Position numbers and translations under genes: made by a program. From Deltaproteobacteria bacterium (GTDB lineage Bacteria > Myxococcota_A > UBA9160): a stretch of 8,642 nt of DNA. The notes under the pieces were generated by a model. That model did no database searches. It had not been told where the DNA came from and saw nothing but the letters and a program-made list of their open reading frames with translations. Positions 6,099-8,642 of the stretch are shown in pieces. The DNA lies in contig DOUU01000129.1 in NCBI GenBank assembly GCA_003520425.1, forward strand, positions 2,570-11,211, given 5' to 3'. Numbering within the stretch: position 1 is the first letter of the stretch; each line of letters opens with the position of its first letter.

Positions 6099-6746
6099 AT
6101 GACTCGCACGATCGGTCTCACCGGGGGCATCGGCTCCGGCAAGAGCACCGTAGCAAGACTCCTCGCACAGCTTGGCGCCTGCGTGATCGATGCCGATGCG
6201 ATCGTGCACGAGCTCGAGGGGCCCGGCCAGCCCCTCACGGCGGAGATCGCTGCAAGCTTTGGCCCGGGCGTCTTGCGACCCGACGGAGCGGTCGATCGCG
6301 AGGAGCTCGGCGCGCGGGTCTTCCGCGATGCGGCCCTCCGGCTGCGGCTCAATCAGCTCGTCCACCCCAAGGTCGGGGGCGAGATCGCGCGCCGGGCCCA
6401 AGCCGCCCGAAGCGCGGGCGTCCCCGTGCTCGTCCTCGACATCCCGTTGCTTCTGGAGGTGCGTGGCCAAGGCCCCCCCGCAAGGGCAGTCCTCGGGCTC
6501 GACGCAGTCGTCGTGGTCTGGGTCCCCCTCGAGACACAGATTGCGCGTCTCATGCAGCGTGACGGCTTCCCGCGGGAGGAGGCGCTGCGGAGGGTGTCCG
6601 CACAGATGCCGCTGGACGAGAAGCGGCGGCTCGCGGATCACGTGATCGACAACTCCGGCGCGCTCTCCGAGACCGAGCGCCAGGTGCGCGCGCTTTGGGC
6701 CAAGCTCGCAGGCGAGGCCCCGGTGCAGGTCGAGGAGGCGCGTTGA
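6099..6746 (+). CDS. coaE: Dephospho-CoA kinase
   Basis: Phosphorylates the 3'-hydroxyl of dephospho-CoA with ATP, the last step of coenzyme A synthesis in the cytosol. The 215-residue product is of normal length. It has a P-loop at 9-16 (GGIGSGKS), IDADAIVHEL (30-39), the motif LVHPKV (87-92), LDIPLLLE (113-120), and the lid and C-terminal motif MPLDEKRRLADHVIDNSG (170-187). The start ATG at 6099 gives the usual MTRTIGLTGG N-terminus but lacks a clear SD. An in-frame GTG at 6075 follows a G-run that could serve as SD and would add eight residues, so the start is not settled. It lies 46 nt after the cyclase gene and overlaps the next gene by 4 nt (TTGA). Confidence 0.95.
   Translation: MTRTIGLTGGIGSGKSTVARLLAQLGACVIDADAIVHELEGPGQPLTAEIAASFGPGVLRPDGAVDREELGARVFRDAALRLRLNQLVHPKVGGEIARRAQAARSAGVPVLVLDIPLLLEVRGQGPPARAVLGLDAVVVVWVPLETQIARLMQRDGFPREEALRRVSAQMPLDEKRRLADHVIDNSGALSETERQVRALWAKLAGEAPVQVEEAR
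6732..6738 (+). promoter_or_regulatory. Ribosome binding site fixing a TTG start
   Basis: GAGGAGG lies 4 nt before the TTG at 6743, inside the last codons of coaE. It is the strongest SD on the right side of the window and identifies the rare TTG as the start of the next gene, coupled to the coaE stop. Confidence 0.7.
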
Positions 6747-7801
6747 GCGATTCGCTGGAAGCGAAGTTGGAGCGTTTTCTCCTGGCTCGGCACCCGGGCG
6801 CCCGGCGCGTCAAGATGATCTCCTTGGAGCGAAGCACCGAGGGTTTCTCCCAGGAGACGTTTTCGTTCGAGGTCGAGATCGATGATGAGAAGGGTCTCAC
6901 CTCTCGCCGAGGGTTTGTGGCAAAGCGCGCGCCGGTCGCGGGGCTGCTCGAGCCCTATGACCTCGAGCCTGAGTTCCGGGTGCTGAAGGCGCTCTCCGAC
7001 GACCCGCTGCCGTCCCCGCCGACGCCTTGGTTTGAGGCGGACCCTGCGGTGCTCGAGCGGCCGTTCTACGTGATGGAGCGGCTTCCCGGGGAGGTCCCGA
7101 TTCCCGCCGCGCAGCCCGACGGTCAAGGGCCCCTCGATCCGGCCACGCGCTCCGCGCTCACGCCCCAGGTCGTCGCCGCCTTGGCGCGCCTGCACGCCAT
7201 CGACTGGCGGGCCCGCGGTCTTGGCTTCCTCGGCGCTCCCCGGCGCGGCAGGGAGGCGGCGCTGCGCGAACTGTCGCGCTGGCAGGCGCGCATCGAAGCA
7301 GCGCGGCTCCCGGTGGCGCCGGTCATGCAGGAGGCTCTCGGCTGGCTCCGGCGCCACGCGCCCGCGACGGACGAGGCGACCCTCGTGCACGGAGACTTCC
7401 GTCTCGGCAACTGGCTGGTCGAGAAGAGCCCGGAGGGTGTGCGTCTGTCCGGCCTCCTCGACTGGGAGATGGTTCATCTCGGCGATCCACTCGAGGACGT
7501 GGCGTGGTGTAGCTCCCTTCTCTGGCGTGCCGGCTCGCCGCTGGCGTCCGGTCTCGTGCCGCCGTCTGAGTTCTACGCACTCTATGCGGAAGCGTCCGGC
7601 CGCGCGGTGGATCCGGAGCGACTGAGGTTCTACGAGCTGCTTTCCCTCGTGAAGATGAGCGCCATCATGCTGACAGGCATCCGAGCGTTTCGGGACGGCC
7701 GTACGCCGGATCTGCGCATGGCGATCTTCGACCACCAGCTTCCATTCCTGATGGCGGCCGTCGCGATGCTCCGCGGCTGGCTGCCCGCCCCTGCCGAATA
7801 G
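6743..7801 (+). CDS. APH/choline-kinase-like phosphotransferase (ACAD10/11 kinase type), substrate unknown
   Basis: A 352-residue member of the aminoglycoside phosphotransferase superfamily, which transfers phosphate from ATP to a hydroxyl on a small molecule. The N-lobe holds a glycine-containing nucleotide loop (RSTEGFSQETFSFEV, 30-44), the likely ATP lysine K61 (FVAKRAP) and the lobe hinge YVMERLPGE (109-117). The C-lobe has the catalytic HGDFRLGN (216-223: Asp218, Asn223) and the metal-binding LLDWEMVHLGDPLEDVAW (238-255, Asp240). The long N-lobe and the DWE-(x)5-GDPLEDVAW form resemble the kinase domains of ACAD10/ACAD11-type proteins more than antibiotic-resistance enzymes, so resistance should not be assumed. 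The start is TTG at 6743, overlapping the coaE TGA, with a near-perfect SD. An in-frame upstream opening lies inside coaE and is rejected. A 158-residue gene follows after 12 nt. Substrate is unknown; a hydroxylated CoA thioester, lipid or alcohol is possible (inference). Confidence 0.88.
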   Translation: MSDSLEAKLERFLLARHPGARRVKMISLERSTEGFSQETFSFEVEIDDEKGLTSRRGFVAKRAPVAGLLEPYDLEPEFRVLKALSDDPLPSPPTPWFEADPAVLERPFYVMERLPGEVPIPAAQPDGQGPLDPATRSALTPQVVAALARLHAIDWRARGLGFLGAPRRGREAALRELSRWQARIEAARLPVAPVMQEALGWLRRHAPATDEATLVHGDFRLGNWLVEKSPEGVRLSGLLDWEMVHLGDPLEDVAWCSSLLWRAGSPLASGLVPPSEFYALYAEASGRAVDPERLRFYELLSLVKMSAIMLTGIRAFRDGRTPDLRMAIFDHQLPFLMAAVAMLRGWLPAPAE

Positions 7802-7804
7802 GAG
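7801..7804 (+). promoter_or_regulatory. Ribosome binding site of the 158-residue gene
   Basis: GGAG begins at the last base of the kinase stop codon and sits 9 nt before the GTG at 7814. It supports that GTG start and close co-translation with the kinase gene. Confidence 0.55.
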
Positions 7805-7813
7805 ACGTGTCGA

Positions 7814-8290
7814 GTGCTGATCCCCCCCGAGCAGCTAATCGATGGCTGTGTTCGCACTCTGCTGGAGACGGTGCTTCCGGGCATCGAGTCGCGCTTCGCA
7901 CGCGGCCAGCTCTACGCGGTGGCGGATGTGCTCCGCAACCTGCGGGACCGGGTGGAGGAAAAGGCTGCGCCGCTGGAGCTCGAGGCGCAGTCCCTGCGCG
8001 ATAGCCTCGAACGCGCGGCGGGCGTGCTGCGGGCGAGCGGGGACACGGCTGCGTACGACGTCGGTCTGCGCATTGAGAACAGCCTTGCCGCTGTGCCGGC
8101 GGCACCGCTCGCGGCTTGCCTTGGGGCCCTTCACACCGTCATGACCTCGACGCTCGAAGCTCTCGATGGCATCGCCGAAGACGTGGTTCAAGGCGCGAAG
8201 GCTGCTCTCGGCGGCCATTTCGCCGCCCAGGCGGTTCGCGAGCTCATGCTTCTCAAGCCCTCCCTCCTGTCCGAAATCTCCAAGGGGTAG
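7814..8290 (+). CDS. Hypothetical protein, predicted all-helical, 158 residues
   Basis: I do not recognise the family. The product is soluble-looking, with no signal peptide or membrane span. It is dominated by amphipathic helices: LIDGCVRTLLETVLPGIESRF (8-28), an Arg/Glu-rich helix VADVLRNLRDRVEEKAAPLELEAQSLRDSL (about 36-65) and a C-terminal helical stretch ending RELMLLKPSLLSEISKG. No catalytic motif is visible. The start is GTG at 7814, 12 nt after the kinase stop and with a GGAG SD. The gene ends 5 nt before the next ATG. Base composition matches its neighbours. Its position suggests a partner or accessory subunit for the adjacent kinase or the CrtC-like protein, but that rests on context only. 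Confidence 0.8.
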   Translation: MLIPPEQLIDGCVRTLLETVLPGIESRFARGQLYAVADVLRNLRDRVEEKAAPLELEAQSLRDSLERAAGVLRASGDTAAYDVGLRIENSLAAVPAAPLAACLGALHTVMTSTLEALDGIAEDVVQGAKAALGGHFAAQAVRELMLLKPSLLSEISKG

Positions 8291-8295
8291 GCGAC

Positions 8296-8642
8296 ATGCT
8301 GACCCGTCTCGACGACTATCCGATCCACCAGACCCCCGAGCCCGTGGCCCACCCCGCGAGCGGCGACCGAAACTTCTACGATCGCTATTTCTTCCACGGC
8401 TACACGCGGGAGGCCGACCTTTTCTTCGCCGTCGCGCTTGGGGTCTACCCCAACCGTCGCGTGATGGATGCGGCGCTGAGCGTCGTGCGGGGCGGCGTTC
8501 AGCGCACGGTTCGCGCCTCGCGCCTTGCGCCGTTGGAACGGACGCAGACGCGGGTGGGTCCGATCGCGGTCGAGGTGGTCGAACCGCTGCGGCGGCTGCG
8601 GGTGCGGGTTTCGGAGAACGAGTTCGGACTGGCGGCGGACCC
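8296..8642 (+). CDS. N-terminal part of a DUF7064/CrtC-AttH-like protein (3' end cut)
   Basis: The ATG at 8296 opens a frame that runs off the window after 115 codons. It is preceded by AAGGGG (8282-8287) and starts 5 nt after the previous stop. The opening, with YPIHQTPEPVAHPASGDRNF (9-28), FYDRYFFHGY, and later VGPIAVEVVEPLRRLRVRV, matches from memory a group of conserved bacterial proteins of DUF7064/DUF7065 type. These are beta-rich and distantly related to hydroxyneurosporene synthase (CrtC) and AttH, which are lipocalin-like proteins acting on lipids or isoprenoids. The exact family needs a profile search. Such proteins are often around 300 residues or longer, so most of this one is probably missing. 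No signal peptide is visible. It is most likely the third gene of a unit with the kinase and the helical protein. Function is unknown. Confidence 0.75.
   Translation, partial: MLTRLDDYPIHQTPEPVAHPASGDRNFYDRYFFHGYTREADLFFAVALGVYPNRRVMDAALSVVRGGVQRTVRASRLAPLERTQTRVGPIAVEVVEPLRRLRVRVSENEFGLAAD

Noticed and set aside
4070..6352. A very long minus-strand open frame continuing upstream of pheA, antisense to the cyclase gene and part of coaE
   Set aside because: Its translation is Arg/Pro/Gly-rich with no domain, and it crosses the promoter and leader. GC-rich third codon positions of the real plus-strand gene remove stops from an antisense frame. Only the pheA part is real.
6638..7735. Minus-strand open frame of 365 codons antisense to the kinase gene
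   Set aside because: It mirrors a well-supported APH-family gene, has no recognisable domain and has the composition of an antisense shadow.
6743..7801. Antibiotic resistance (aminoglycoside phosphotransferase)
   Set aside because: The HGD and DWE motifs are shared across the whole superfamily. The sequence looks closer to ACAD10/11-type kinases, and there is no mobile or resistance context.

Overview
This is an ordinary GC-rich bacterial chromosomal segment. Coding density is very high, genes are closely packed or overlapping, and GTG and TTG starts are frequent. It splits at a divergent intergenic region (about 4070-4333) into a leftward and a rightward operon. I see no tRNA, rRNA, CRISPR array, insertion sequence, integrase or phage gene. 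The gene order resembles the serC-pheA-hisC-tyrA-aroA-cmk-rpsA supercluster of Proteobacteria and delta-proteobacteria-like phyla. Together with a phosphotransferase and a CrtC/AttH-like protein, this suggests a GC-rich delta-proteobacterial, Myxococcota-like or Binatota-like environmental bacterium. The phylum is inference and cannot be fixed from this window.

Left half, minus strand, transcribed from about 4177 towards 1: pheA (bifunctional chorismate mutase/prephenate dehydratase with ACT domain), hisC (PLP aminotransferase), tyrA (prephenate dehydrogenase), then rpsA (ribosomal protein S1, cut by the window edge). PheA and TyrA split chorismate/prephenate towards phenylalanine and tyrosine, and HisC can supply the final transamination as well as the histidinol-phosphate step. 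Junctions are tight: a 2-nt gap pheA/hisC, a 4-nt GTGA overlap hisC/tyrA, and an 8-nt overlap tyrA/rpsA. aroA and cmk, often found between tyrA and rpsA, are absent here. A good sigma70-like promoter lies at 4184-4213. It leaves a leader of about 108 nt containing a possible 26-codon upstream ORF that overlaps the pheA start.

Right half, plus strand: a membrane-bound diguanylate cyclase (extracytoplasmic CACHE-like sensor, HAMP, coiled coil, GGEEF domain with I-site), coaE (dephospho-CoA kinase, last step of CoA synthesis), a TTG-started APH-family small-molecule kinase overlapping coaE by 4 nt, an unrecognised 158-residue helical protein, and the first 115 residues of a protein resembling the DUF7064/CrtC-AttH type. 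The last three are tightly spaced and look like one co-translated unit of unknown metabolic role. This is the least-explained part of the window.

The most useful points for follow-up are the shortened aromatic/S1 supercluster with S1 translation tied to tyrA, the pheA leader ORF, the altered ACT motif of PheA, and the uncharacterised kinase/helical protein/CrtC-like cassette. I found no convincing evidence of a dramatic new defence or mobile system.
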